From Agelas oroides (taxonomy: Eukaryota; Porifera; Demospongiae; Agelasida; Agelasidae), in contig OX422183.1 in assembly GCA_949130485.1 (NCBI GenBank), positions 11,568,543 through 11,632,542 on the forward strand: a stretch of 64,000 nt of DNA, read 5' to 3'. Numbering within the stretch: position 1 is the first letter of the stretch; each line of letters starts with the position of its first letter. Positions 34,271 to 45,517 of the stretch are shown here, piece after piece. The position numbers were made by a program, and so were the translations under genes. The notes under the pieces were generated by a model. It was not told the origin of the DNA and searched no databases. It saw only the letters and a list, made by a program, of their open reading frames with translations.

Positions 34271-35460
34271 ATCACGGTCATACTGATCAAAGTGCATCCC
34301 TATCCAGTAAGTATAGGGTTGATTACTTGCATATCTCCCCTAACTGCCATTACATTCTGTCAAGTATCTCTGAATCATGCACATGGCAGTCCCCAAAACA
34401 ATATTACTGAGCTTAAAGAGAAGGCCCAAAAAACCTTTAGCTAGTCAAATATTGATTTGAATCAAAACATCCATTTTTGAGAAAGCAAAGTTCAAAGTAC
34501 ACTGGTGATGTCCTTTGATCCGAACTTTATGGGATATGCTAGCCTCGTACCCACAGCCGAACCGCCAGCGTACAATTTTAATTATGAACCGGATGTGTTA
34601 CCGTCTTGTAAAATCACATTTCCGGTCTCGAGCAATTTTTGTGCCTTGTTTTTGCAAGACGATATCTTTAAAAGTACTATAGCTGTTACTTTAAAACTTG
34701 CAGACCGTGTTCTTCCACTCCTTCTGAACAAAATGGTAGCAATAAGGGGCCAGTTGACCGTGCCCGAAGCTGCTGCAGTGCTGTTCCAGTACCATCATCC
34801 AAATCAGACCGCTATAAACCGCCTATACGTTTACCGTCCGAATAGCAGTTCTCATCACCAAAACAGCCTCCACTTTGGTATACATTTAGTTTAATGGTTG
34901 CTCTTACTGCATGCAAAATTTGGTCTTGTTCCACTGTAATCGCTGCACAATACTAGCTGTTTTATTACAACCCAGTATGTATGATTGCATAGGTGTGATA
35001 GGTTCCTCATCCAGGTGATCCAAGGCTTACACTGGAGTATCTGGTACCTATCCAATGCTGACAAAGTTATTTTACACTTCCTGGTTCATTATAAAATGCA
35101 AGACACAACAAAATATGTGAATCACAGGTTGAGACGGCCAGTCAGTGACTTGAAGGGGGTTGACCAGGTCATGAGATTCACGATAGCTACTTCATGCCTG
35201 CATAGGAAAGTACATAAAACATGACAACAAATAAGTTAGGATGCAGATCGAGATTGTTTCAACTACTACTGAAAATATAGGGGGTTGAGCTTCCAAGTCA
35301 CCGCTATGGACTTTTGACTTCCAATCTCATTTTTACAACTTAGTCTGTGGGCTGTTGAGGAAAAAATTATTGTCTTCTTTTCGTGTTCTGTAAAAGCAAA
35401 CAGACACATTGCATTTAAGTCACTACTTATAAAACTTCTATGCCTAGATGTAGATCAAGA
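34271..35460. other. no secure gene
   Basis: A 129-codon frame at 34505-34894 has no recognisable motif and contains a TAGCCTCGT-like word, so I do not call it. Confidence 0.3.
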
Positions 35461-35641
35461 CAGATGTCACAGGGCAATATCCAGATAGTCTACAGTTCAG
35501 TGACATCCACACAGAGCAATATCTAGATAATTTTTCCTTCCCACACACTAAGCAGCTCCCAAGGATGCAAAGGAAAGCCCTCTACTCACTTCTGAGTGCA
35601 CCCGAAAAAGAAATAAAGCTCTGCTGCAAGTGGGACTGGAA

Positions 35642-36352
35642 CTAGTCTCACAGGCCAGATCCACTTCCGCAATAAAAGGAAGGGTCTGGTGAACTGTGTA
35701 TAGTAGCCATGTCCCACCGCACCATACAGTGTGGTCCAATCATGTTACAGTATCTTGTCACATGACACATTACATCACCGTTTGAGTAGCAATAATGGTC
35801 TTGAAAACGGCGACAGAGAGCTAGGACATCTTTTCTGCTACTACAGGACCTATTAACACACTTCAACTATATTTCTCGGAGGTGGGCGCACTTTGAAACT
35901 GGTATTTCAAGAGTGCACTATTTTAAATCTGGTTACATCTAGCTAATTGCATTCCGGTGGGACACGGCTTATATTCACAGTTCACCAGACCCTAGTCTCG
36001 TGCCCCGCCCACGCACGCCTTCCGGCGAGAAACGGTCTGGTGAACGAAGTCGAATTTCTTGGGCTTATTACCCAAAAGTGGTGATGACCAATGAGATTGC
36101 GAGATCGGTAATTAGTTCCCTTACAACAGTAAAAATTTGTTCATCTCCATTCGAGTATCCGTACCTTTTTTGAGCGGGTTGGCCGCAAAATGTTTTGATC
36201 ATTGCTAGGTTACATTGTTGCAAAAGCGTGTGCTAGCCCAAGAAATTCGACTTGGTTCACCAGACTGTTTCTCCTCGTGAGAGGGTGGGGTCTGGGGACG
36301 AGACTAACCAGACCCTTCCCTTTTTTGCGGAAGTGAGTTTGGCTTATGAGAA
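35642..36352. mobile_element. outer TIR element, host of a nested MITE
   Basis: Arm CTAGTCTCACAGGCCAGATC...GGTCTGGTGAACTGTG...CCATGTCCCACC (35642-35722) pairs with two right-hand blocks, 35958-35992 and 36307-36352, separated by the MITE 35993-36306. Confidence 0.7.
35993..36306. mobile_element. 314-bp TAGTCTCGT MITE with perfect 9-bp duplication
   Basis: The ends TAGTCTCGTGCCCC and complement continue into arms with GGTCTGGTGAACGAAGTCG. The flanks accagaccc (35984-35992 and 36307-36315) are identical. It interrupts the arm of the outer element, so it is younger. Confidence 0.85.
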
Positions 36353-36794
36353 CCTGGAAACTTTCACATTCTAGCGGTTTAACCACCAGGTCAACACCAC
36401 CAGCAACCCTCCAGATACCATCCTGTCATGTCATAGGCCAGTATCCAGATAAGTTCACTGATGTCACAGAGCAATAGCCGGATACAGTTCTGTTAAGTCA
36501 CAGGGCAGTATCCAGATACAGTTCTGTTACGTCACAGGGCAGTATCCAGCTACAGTTCTGTTACATCACAGGGCAATATTCCGATACAGTACTATTACAT
36601 CACAAAACCAATAAAACCAATAACCAGGTGCAAGTTCTGCTATGTCACAGTTGAAAAATTCTTTTGAGCCAAGCAATGAAGCATGAATTGTGTGGCCTTG
36701 TTCCCAGTCCCCTCTCTTCCCTCTCCCCTCTCCTCTAGCTTTCTGTTGTCTAAAAAGGGCTGCATGTAAGTGTTGAGACATAATTTACCCACCT

Positions 36795-37138
36795 TTGGAT
36801 GGCAGTGGACGGAAACAGGTAGACCCCAACACTCGTCTTCAAATTGACTCGAGTAGCAACACCAAGGAGTCAGGTTGCAATACAGGCACCTTTCAGCTCA
36901 CAAAGGATACAAATCCCCTAGATGTTGCAATCTTGCCTGCAAAAAATAAAAGGTCCAGACATGATGAACATGTTGAAGTGGATGAGACTCAACATGGATT
37001 CCGTACCTTGAAAAAGACCAAGATTTTGACTAAAAGTGTTAGTAGTTATGACTGTGCTGTTGAGCAGTGAGGCCCAGAAGTTCACAGAGACAATAATACT
37101 GACATCAGTGGCAAAAGTATTGGTGTAGAACTTGACAG
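36795..37138 (+). CDS. possible exon with one in-frame TGA
   Basis: An open frame reads DGSGRKQVDPNTRLQIDSSS, passes a lysine-rich stretch (LPAKNKRSRHDEHVEVDE) and hits TGA at 37068-37070. It then stays open as GPEVHRDNNTDISGKSIG to a possible GT donor at 37139. Composition suggests a disordered nuclear protein. No family recognised and no firm acceptor, so low confidence. Confidence 0.3.
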
Positions 37139-37603
37139 GTGATGTACAATGTCGTTTACAATTGTTAAAACTAATCAGAATTCAGACAACTATATCTTCC
37201 AGACTACAGATGGGAACAACTTACAATTTTTGATTTCAGCTGCATTCACCTTCGTTCTGCTTGATTCTAGCTCAGCAGACCTCAGAATCAATGAGAACTG
37301 CTGTTCGGACATCGTTTGTACATAGCGTTTCACAAGCCCGTCTGGAAATGGTCACGTGTTTTGGGATGTAGTGTCATTTCTGTACCAGATACGAAAATGC
37401 AACTTGAACAGGCCCATTCCCAAGTTCATGAACTTCCTCTCAAAAAAAGTCCCATGCAAAAATATTGAACGGCTGCTGAGAAAAATGAGCGTGAACATAT
37501 CGCAAAAAATGTCAGTTTTGTTGCGGGCCACGTTAATGACGTAATGCGTAATGCATACTAAATTATCCTTGTACGTGCAATATGGGGACTTCCGGTCGCT
37601 GGC

Positions 37604-38247
37604 GGTTCGACTGCCCAGGCCACGTGGGAGGAGGGAAAAGTGGCCTGGTATCCACTGTTTGCGCATGCGCGAAAAACCCCATGATTTCATGGGGTATCTT
37701 ATACCATCGTTTACGAACCGTTAATCTTTACCGTATACTGGCGTATAGCTCCGAAGCACGTCCGTCTCGAGCTTATCCCGCGAACATGGCAGGTAAAAGC
37801 GAGGACTTTGAAAGCGCTCAAGTTCGCTCTTTGTTGTATTGGAAAGGCACGTTGAAAGCAGAGCAGCTGGATGCGATCAAATGTATCTACGATGGTAAAG
37901 ACGTATTCCTGCGGCTACCCACGGGATTTGGTAAGTCCATCTGCTACGAGACTCTGCCGTTTGTTTTCAACCACAAGCACAGTGACGGTGGAACCGGCGG
38001 TGGTTGTAGCGTAGTCCTTGTCGTGTCACCCCTTGTGTCTCTGATAATGGAAGCCATCGCCGCGTAAACACAGCTGCCACACTGCAAGCCGTATATCTAG
38101 TTTGGTTATTTCTCCGCATAATAACCACGTGTAACTTGTCCATAATCGGACTCGTTCGCGGAAGATTTCCGGAATCGTTCGCGCATGCGCAAACAGTGGA
38201 TACCAGGCCACTTTTCGCTCCTCCCACGTGGCCTGGGTACGAGGCTA
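37604..38247 (+). mobile_element. TAGCCTCGT-family element carrying a RecQ-like helicase N-terminus
   Basis: Arms CCAGGCCACGTGGGAGGAG plus aaaagtggcctggtatccac and tgtttgcgcatgcgcgaa (37614-37675) pair with 38176-38237. The right end reads TACGAGGCTA, tying it to the TAGCCTCGT family. The leftmost ~10 bases are diverged. Between the arms lies GC-rich leader-like sequence and a start-codon ORF. Confidence 0.8.
37786..38067 (+). CDS. RecQ-like helicase N-terminal fragment (captured)
   Basis: ATG 37786 opens MAGKSEDFESAQVRSLLYW. Then LKAEQLDAIKCIYDGKDVF (Q-motif-like region), the Walker A LPTGFGKSICYETLP, and VVLVVSPLVSLI (motif Ia) follow in the order seen in RecQ helicases. The frame ends 8 codons later at TAA. 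93 codons against several hundred for a full helicase core: motifs II-VI are missing, so it cannot be an active helicase. The leader upstream resembles a 5' UTR. Captured 5' end of a host or transposon helicase gene is the best reading. Confidence 0.75.
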   Translation: MAGKSEDFESAQVRSLLYWKGTLKAEQLDAIKCIYDGKDVFLRLPTGFGKSICYETLPFVFNHKHSDGGTGGGCSVVLVVSPLVSLIMEAIAA

Positions 38248-39720
38248 GGGATATGCTTGTTAATTATACCAAATGAAAGGGAATTTTATGAGCTATATAC
38301 AAATAGTGCAAATTGTAGGTCACAAAGTTGATCAAGCTCAAAGTTATGATTAATTAAGTACCAAGGAGTAAGCCGAAAAATCTAACTTTTTGGCTGGTTC
38401 TAACTCTAAAGCCATACAGCATATAATGCTGTGGATGCTGTCTCAACAGACACTATGTAAGAACCAAGTTTCATCCAAATCCATGAGTGTCAGTTTTGTT
38501 GATTTGATGTGGGATTATCCTTATTATCTCAGAAGCATGGATGCTACATTGGACACTTGTTTTCAAATTAGTAGCTGAAGAGCTAACTCAGACTCTATGT
38601 AGGGTTTGCAACTCAGAATACGAAAACACAGCAAAAAACGATTTGATGCGTTCAATGTAACACTGGACTCACGTCCAAATCGTCGATGCGTATTTCATGG
38701 GTTGGTCTGAAAGTTTCCTGGTGGTGACGTAATTATAAAAAAATTGTTTCCGGTCAGATTTTGGTCACAAAATTTGTTCAGCTATAAAAAATGAACGTGC
38801 TTGTCAAACTTGTATCCTAGAAAGTTGCTTTTGGTTTGGCAACTTCGATAGCACTTTTGATGACATTCGACAAGTATTTTTACGCAGAAATTGACTCCCG
38901 ATTGACAGCACATTACAATGGAACTTCACTGATGTCTCCAAGTCGAAGTGAGTTTGATGCTGCGCTACATAGATATAAACTGTAGGCAACATAAGCATAC
39001 TTTTGGACATAGTGGATTTTGTATGTCAGTTGAAAAGTCACCTGAACTGGATGCCCCAAATTTTCTGTACTTACGGAGTGGCAAATGGGTGGGTGCGGTT
39101 ACTGGTATAGGAGTTTCGCATAAGGACACTTGCGCGGGGTGTCAGCAGTTTTAGTCCGTAGTAACCTTCACAACGAAGAGAGTTTGATACCTCTACTATT
39201 ACAAAAGTCACCTAAATTTTTAAGATTTGGATAGCCATACTCTCAACTGAAGGTGTTTTGGAAAGTGGGTGTACTGTGACAGTAGTCATGCATCCTTTTA
39301 TTGTTTGTAAATACATTTTGAAGTTCAACCAACAAGCAAAGGTACTCAAGGTTACCCAAGAAAGACAGTATCTACATCTAGGGATAAAGAAGATGTAATA
39401 ACACAACCATGTAGAGGTAAACACAGCTGTAGCTAGCCTCAACGCTAGGTTTCCCTGTGGAAGTGGGGTACCAGCTAGTAGCAAACTGACCTGCAAAGCC
39501 ACAGCACTATAAACTGATGTGCAGCTTAGCTGTTTGAGTGGTTTATGTATATTGGCTCAACTGCATGTCACTTTCTGTCCACTCTCATGTAGACTGCTGT
39601 GTTTTTGTTTTTTCCCCGTTTGTTTATTTTATGTGGGTTGCCCAGGCACACAGAAACAAGGGTCTAGACACTTTTGCTGGGAAAAAATGGGGCTTCATAG
39701 CATTTTGTTACACTGGTATA
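38248..39720. other. no gene seen
   Basis: AT-rich DNA with only short frames. No element termini recognised. Confidence 0.35.
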
Positions 39721-39723
39721 TAC

Positions 39724-40167
39724 TATCCTCGTTCCCAGGCTTACCCCGTTTTTTTTTTTTTTGTTCTGCAGTTTGTGTTCAGTATAATACACGGAGGCGG
39801 AAGAGCACGAAAATGGGGAAGGCCTGGGAACACCTGTCACGTAGATGACGTCTGGTGGATGCGAGGTGGACGTAGGGGAGGGGGCCCAACTACAAATTCG
39901 TGTGCAATAAACCGTAGAGCAAGCTTCTTACCAGTGAAGTCAAGTACTGTCATCTCGTGAATGTCTGGGGTATCGTTGGAGCACTCGATGATGAAGTCTA
40001 GTACGTTATTTGAATGTGGACCCCTCCCCCCCATGTCCACCTCACGTCCACCAGACGTCATTCACATGACAGGTGTTCCCAGGCCTTCCCCGTTTTTCAC
40101 GCTCTTCCGTGTATTATACTGAACACAAACTGAAGAACAAAAACAGGGTGGCCTGGGAAGGATGCTA
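39724..40167 (-). mobile_element. 444-bp inverted-repeat element with possible captured exon
   Basis: Left arm TATCCTCGTTCCCAGGC through acctgtcacg, gacgtctggtgg and gaggtggac pairs with 40010-40167 reversed: ~155-base arms of the TAGCCTCGT family. The unique centre on the minus strand encodes NVLDFIIECSNDTPDIHEM and VLDFTGKKLALRFIAHEF without a stop. That is notably protein-like for ~120 bases and perhaps an exon fragment. I do not recognise it. Confidence 0.65.
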
Positions 40168-40595
40168 GGCTGTTACTGCTTTACAGAACAGCCAGCTTGC
40201 AAGTTTGTGGGTGCCATGACTTACACTGTTACTACTGATAATGTGATGTTTGAGATGTTTGTGATTAACAGCTACAATTACAGACAGGAACAGGTCCCAG
40301 TTAAGATTGTCCAGACTGATAATTTTGTCTGGGAGCAGACAACCTGGCTGTGGAGATAAATCACAACCAACTGCCCACTCTGGTTGTATCTGGGACTGGT
40401 CACTTAAGCAACCTAGGCATGTTATAATTAATGGTTTTTGTGATGAAGTAGAAACAGCCTTGGTTTTGTATTACAAAAAGAAATATCTGCCATCTTAAAT
40501 TTACTGAGTTATATATATACACTGTATGTGGAATGGTGGGCTGATGCCAGTAAGTACCTATATATTTATATAACCTGCAGAATTAATGGAGCATG

Positions 40596-43578
40596 TCATA
40601 CAACAATAATAAGTTCACCGGAAGTATAGTCTTCTTCAAGCTCAGCTATTGTAAATATGTATGTGCACTCTTCACCAGCATACTGGATTTCAAAGTTCGA
40701 CTGTCTGTAGCTCTTCACTATGCCATCGTACCAAAGTTCTTCCCCATTATCATTTCTCAGTTTGTGTTTGATGGGCTTTTTGACAAGTAATTTGGGGTTC
40801 CTTGGGAATGTACATGTAGCTTCAGGTGTGTCAGTTTGGTATTTGGCAATAACTTCCCTCAATTCTGTAAGTATAATTGATGTCCTTTTTGGTCTTCTGC
40901 GTACTGAAAATGTTATTCTAGCATCCTTTTGGTGGAGGAGTTGTGTTCTTATACTTGATTGTGTTTTGATGAGATTTCTGATAAGTTTATCAGCCTCACG
41001 CTCTGAAATTGGTAGTGTTTCAATTTCTTCCACTGTTTATCTAGTTCTTGAACTGTTTGTATTAGGTATTCTTTCTCAAGCCTCTGTTGTTCATTTTTCT
41101 TTTCAACTTTTTGTCGAGACTTCATCACAGCTTCCCTTCTAAGCTGCAGTCTCTTTTCAGATATCTGCTGTTGCATTTTTTTTGCGATTCTGTTAAACAT
41201 TTCTTCTGCTAGTACTTGCCAGTGCAATAACTTTCGCCTTGACACTGCTTTCTTGTGACTGCAACCATTGAATGGTTTTGTTGTGTGACACTTCAACTAA
41301 TGTAGATTGTGTTTGTTGGCACAAATTCTGAAGTGATCTGCTGATCCAGTCATTTGTTCCTAAAGCGCTTTCACATGCATCATTATGAGGTTTAAGCTTT
41401 GATAGAATATCTCTTGTTGTTTGATCAGGATTCCAGTATTTTCCTCCAGGGAGTTGATCAGCTTTATAGGTGACCAGCTTATCCAGCATTGATTTTGCTG
41501 CGGCAGCAACCCTTGGGTGCAGTTCTTTTCCATCAAAATCATCACAAGTGAATAGCCTTTTCCGAACAGCTGTGTAATTCTTTTTAATGTGGTGATTGGT
41601 TTTAGGTGATTCCCCATATAGTCTGTGTTCTGAGGGAAAGGTTTGCAAGTCGGGGTTCATGATTTCCTCTGGGTGTTTTGACAATTGTTGCAGGAAGCAT
41701 TTTAGTTCCATGTAATGTTGATTCATGTCTCATACACATTTGTCCAGCACTTTTGACTTTATTAACATCATTAAGTCAGCATATATATGGTCAAACATTA
41801 AACCGTCTAATTTAAGATGTACTATCATGGTATCATTCTGAATGCTTGTCAAAACTTCCTCCTCAAGTCTTTTCAGACTTTTCAACATTTTGAGTTGTTC
41901 TAGAAAACCATTGATGGCAGGTACTAAGAAAAATAATCTCCCTGAATTTCGAGCTGTGGTATAGTATCGGCTACCAACTTGCCTTTCTAGTTTTATTGTT
42001 TGAGCTGTTCTGTAGTAGCTGGTTTCTTGTGATATTTCTTCAACTTTTAATTTGAGATAGTCTCGAAAGTTGTTTACTCCATGACAGTACTCAGGGGCAC
42101 CAAGATGACCAATCAGTTTACAAGTGGAATGAACGCAGGAATCTATTATATTGCGTTTTGTTTTGGGATCGCCTTCATCTGCTGAGCCTTTGTTGTAGCT
42201 TGTGATACCATCAATTTGTGCTACCCGTAGGTTTACACCCATATGCATACCACACTTGTTTTCAACAATTGGTGGAGCTTTCTCATCAGTTTTGTGCTGT
42301 TGTAGGAGTTTGTTGAACTTCCCTTGGGTTGCAGCTCCATCAGAAGTGGAAGAGACTACCCTTTCTAATGTAATATTTTCTGAGTCCCGTCCAAGGTCAC
42401 TAGCTGTGGTACAGAGCTGATCCATTTCACTTTGTAGATCTACAAAAGCAGCATCTGCTGAGCCATCGTAGACATTGTGGACGCCCAAAACTATGTCATT
42501 AACAATGCTTGTAGCCTTTTTGCATTGGTTTAATGTAGTTCCATCACTGTTCAGGTGCATGCATTCTGCAGATGATAGGGTGATTGCTTTTTGAGCACGA
42601 CTTACTACTGCTAATTCTTCTCTCCGCATATAGCCTGCAGCGGAAGCACTTGGTAGCTGGAGTGCGTCAACATCAATGGATGGTGCTAAGTGGCGAAGAA
42701 CTGGTCTAATAATGTTCTTGATCTTGCTGGGAGGTATGCGTTGGGCAAGCAGAGCATAATATAATTCACGAATTGCTTGAGTGTATTTTCCAGCTACTTT
42801 GGTAGCTCTTTGGTAGCTACAATTGGTATACTCTCTGTATCTGATTCTCCTTGAAGTTCCTGTATTTTGTCATACAACTCATCATTTTTGTGCTCTAGAA
42901 CATTGACATAGGCTTGTAAACTTTTTATCTGCTGGTCACAACTTTGGGTTACGTCTTCAAATTGATCGTGTAACACCTCATCTGCTTTTTCCACCTCAGA
43001 AAGATTGCAGCTCAGCTCCCGATTTCTTGCTTGCTCATGGCGTAACAATGCAATTGTTTCTGTTAGTGCAGCTTTCAGTTGCTCAGACTCTTTTGAGGCT
43101 TTGTGTGCAGCTTTAGTGGCAGTTGAAGCTTTTTGTCTGAGTTTTTGAATTTGATCCTTTGCCCTTTGTTCCCGTCGGACTACATTACGTTTGCTGTAAT
43201 GACTCTCTTTAGGATCTGGAACATGTTGCTTTGGAACTTGTTTACAAGCTGTTTTGGAATTTGGGTATTGAACTAGCTTTTGGTGATTGTGATGATTTTG
43301 TATCATTTGGGATACTTTTCTGCAGGTGATTCTGTTGCTGGATGTGGAAGAACGAAGGTGAGGATCAATGGCCCTATAGACCTTTCCCATCTGTTCGTGC
43401 ATCAAGCCCTGCTTTTGAAAGTAGGTGTGTAAGAGCCAGTAGAATCGATTTTTGGGGACTTCTTGAAGAGTCCATTTGAAAACTGCTGTTCCTTGGGCAT
43501 AGCTAAGCATAGATCTTAGCAGTGAATCACTGAGACCAAATTGGAATAGCTCGGTGCTAATATCCTTGATGTGTTGAT
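40596..43578 (-). CDS. main exon of a coiled-coil / SDGTT / Tudor-like protein (putative transposase)
   Basis: The acceptor tctcttccacctgaacag ends at 43579. The frame reads HIKDISTELFQFGLSDSLL, a basic spacer, a long coiled coil (about 43150-42850), then YTQAIRELYYALLAQRIPP. The core has MHLNSDGTTLNQCKKATS, SSTSDGAATQGKFNKLLQ, NKCGMHMGVNLR and later HNDACESALGTNDWI. Conserved acidic residues in SDGTT, SDGAATQ and NDACES could form a DDE/RNase H-like site (inference). The end is a Tudor-like domain (IKHKLRNDNGEELWYDGI). Breaks: an 11-bp tandem duplication (42797-42807, 42808-42818) shifting frame, an in-frame TGA at 41730-41732, and frameshifts near 41190 and 41040. So it is a decayed copy of a spliced gene or transposon. 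Confidence 0.6.
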
Positions 43579-45517
43579 CTGTTCAGGTGGAAGAGATAAT
43601 GTTACAGTCATTTTAATTAGCACCTTTACATAGCATGTGTAACAACCAGCCACCACCAAATGCAATGATTCAGCATCTGTATCCTGTATCTTACATATTT
43701 AGCTGTAGCGTATGGTTTTGCAAAAAAGAGCGCCCACCCCCTACTTTTGGCTCACTTTCCTGTATAGGGTCAAAGTTTACTCTAATGATCGTGAGTGCCC
43801 ACCCTGAAGCTAACTTTGCCCACTCATGGAATTTTGAGAAGTACAGCCTCAAGCTAGCCTCGTTCCCAGGCCCCGCCCAGCTATCCGTCACTTGCAGTAC
43901 GGAAAAGCGGGGGAGGGTCTGGAATAATTTATCACGTGAGTGACGTAGGGGGTAGAGAGAAGGTAGAGAGGACTTAATTGAGCGTAGGCGGATTGTCGAT
44001 GTGCCCACGCACGTAATTGCGTATCGATCGATAATCAACAGTACACATAGCCGTGTTTTTAAGTAGGAGCTTGTTCTGGCAGTTTTTTTTTTCAAACAAA
44101 ATGTGCAGAGAAGACTTGAGCAAAGCCTAGGACAGGGCCGCCTTGGTGTTTAGCACCTTGAAAGCCATTCACCAGGATGTACATCGGTCAGTTTACCAAG
44201 GTAAGCGAGTAAGTTAGCGTGATTTTCGAATGTATGGGTCTGTGTATGCTCACCATAGCTTGCTGAACTGCCAGGTAATGTAGCGTAGTGCTGCCTAGTC
44301 TCGTTCTGTCAGCCATAAAGCTTTCGGAACTGAACGAGTATATTCAGTCCATGAAGCGTGGGCGAGTTCATTCGTTCACCCACTTGTAATTAAGTTCTCT
44401 CTACCGATGATGTTTTTCATGTGATAAATTTTACCAGGCTCTCCCCATTTCTTTCGATTTTTTGTTCGCGCGTGGGGAGAGCCTGGGAACGAGGCCAGCC
44501 TCAAGCATTATCCATAGAAAGGGTAGCTTCATTTTTATACTTTGCTGAAGGGTTAGGGTTAGGGTGCTGAAGGTTATTACAAAGTGGGTTTGCATAGGCA
44601 GATAATGCAGCCATGCTCACTAGCAGCATGTTGCCATTTTGAGTGTTGTGTGCCATCAGGGTTTTACTTCAAAGGCTTGTGGCTGAATTGTGCAATGCTG
44701 TCAACACCATAGACATGGTGGAGTCAAGGGTATTGTTATAGTAAACATACCAGTGTTCTCACCAGAATTTACAGGCCAAAGGGCACAAATAGTATCTCAT
44801 GACCACACTCCTCATCTTGAATGTAGTAAATGTCAGTAGCATACATTTGTTTCGTGTGTACCACTGTCAGTATGCCTTCCATAGCAACTTAGTCAAGTTC
44901 AATCTTCACTATTCCGGAGCCCAGGAACTTTTAGGCTGAAGTAGTTTAAGTGGCCATTAAAATATGTTGGTTTAGGGGTGGACCCAAAGGGCACATTGTT
45001 GGTTTTGGGGCAGACCCAAAGGGCACATTAGAGCCCCCAAAGGGCACAGTGCCCTTTGCCTAGTGAGAACCTTGAAACGTACATGGGTACTCCTTCGGGA
45101 CACTGCACTTCATTCAGAAATCCGTTTAAATTTTGTGTACTTGAGTGAAGTACATTTCTGAAGCCAATTGAGCAGACTGAAGTGGTGCTTTTTTAGCTTT
45201 CCTTATGAGATTCACTTGGAGTTCAAACATGCAGGTTCAGCTTCTGGTATCAATCCAATTTAGACTTCATCTCTGTACTGTTATCATCATTATGATGGTT
45301 AATTGGCTCAGGAATGTTCATTGTAGTGTACCTGTATTAATTTTCTAAGCCAATTCAGCAGGCAAAACAGGGTTCTGAATCTGTTCACATCTACCAGCTG
45401 GCTTTCTCTAACCAGGTCTGAAATTTTGATGTCAGCAAGCAAGTTGGACCACCAATGGCCGGGAGGACATAAGACTTACTTTGCGACTTTGCTAAAGCTA
45501 TAAAGTGTATGTTTTAC
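43579..45517 (-). other. intron of the coiled-coil / SDGTT gene
   Basis: Bounded by GTAAAA (45517 downward) and AG (43580-43579), phase 1 on both sides, joining CCA-G with AT-CAA. It contains the element 43855-44497, a short gggttagggttaggg run near 44555, and several aaagggcac words near 44780-45050. Confidence 0.55.
43855..44497 (+). mobile_element. 643-bp TAGCCTCGT element with perfect 9-bp duplication
   Basis: The ends TAGCCTCGTTCCCAGGC and GCCTGGGAACGAGGCCA (one mismatch) are flanked by gcctcaagc at 43846-43854 and 44498-44506. The interior (about 43980-44230) resembles a promoter and 5' exon: a leader, a T run, ATGTGCAGAG near 44100, then a stretch reading STLKAIHQDVHRSVYQ ending in a consensus GTAAGC donor near 44201. 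The ATG frame is soon stopped, so the coding start is unclear. Confidence 0.75.

Larger units (their letters stand above)
35464..36620. repeat. ~38-bp repeats (cacagggcaRtatccagatac) split by nested elements
   Basis: Copies lie at 35464-35530 and then five or more at 36425-36610. The TIR composite 35642-36352 lies between the two blocks. Confidence 0.6.

Noticed and set aside
34505-34894. 129-codon plus-strand frame
   Set aside because: No recognisable motif, splice context or paralogue in the window; it includes a TAGCCTCGT-type word.
44545-44575. gggttagggttaggg run as a telomere
   Set aside because: Only two to three TTAGGG units; far too short, and inside an intron.
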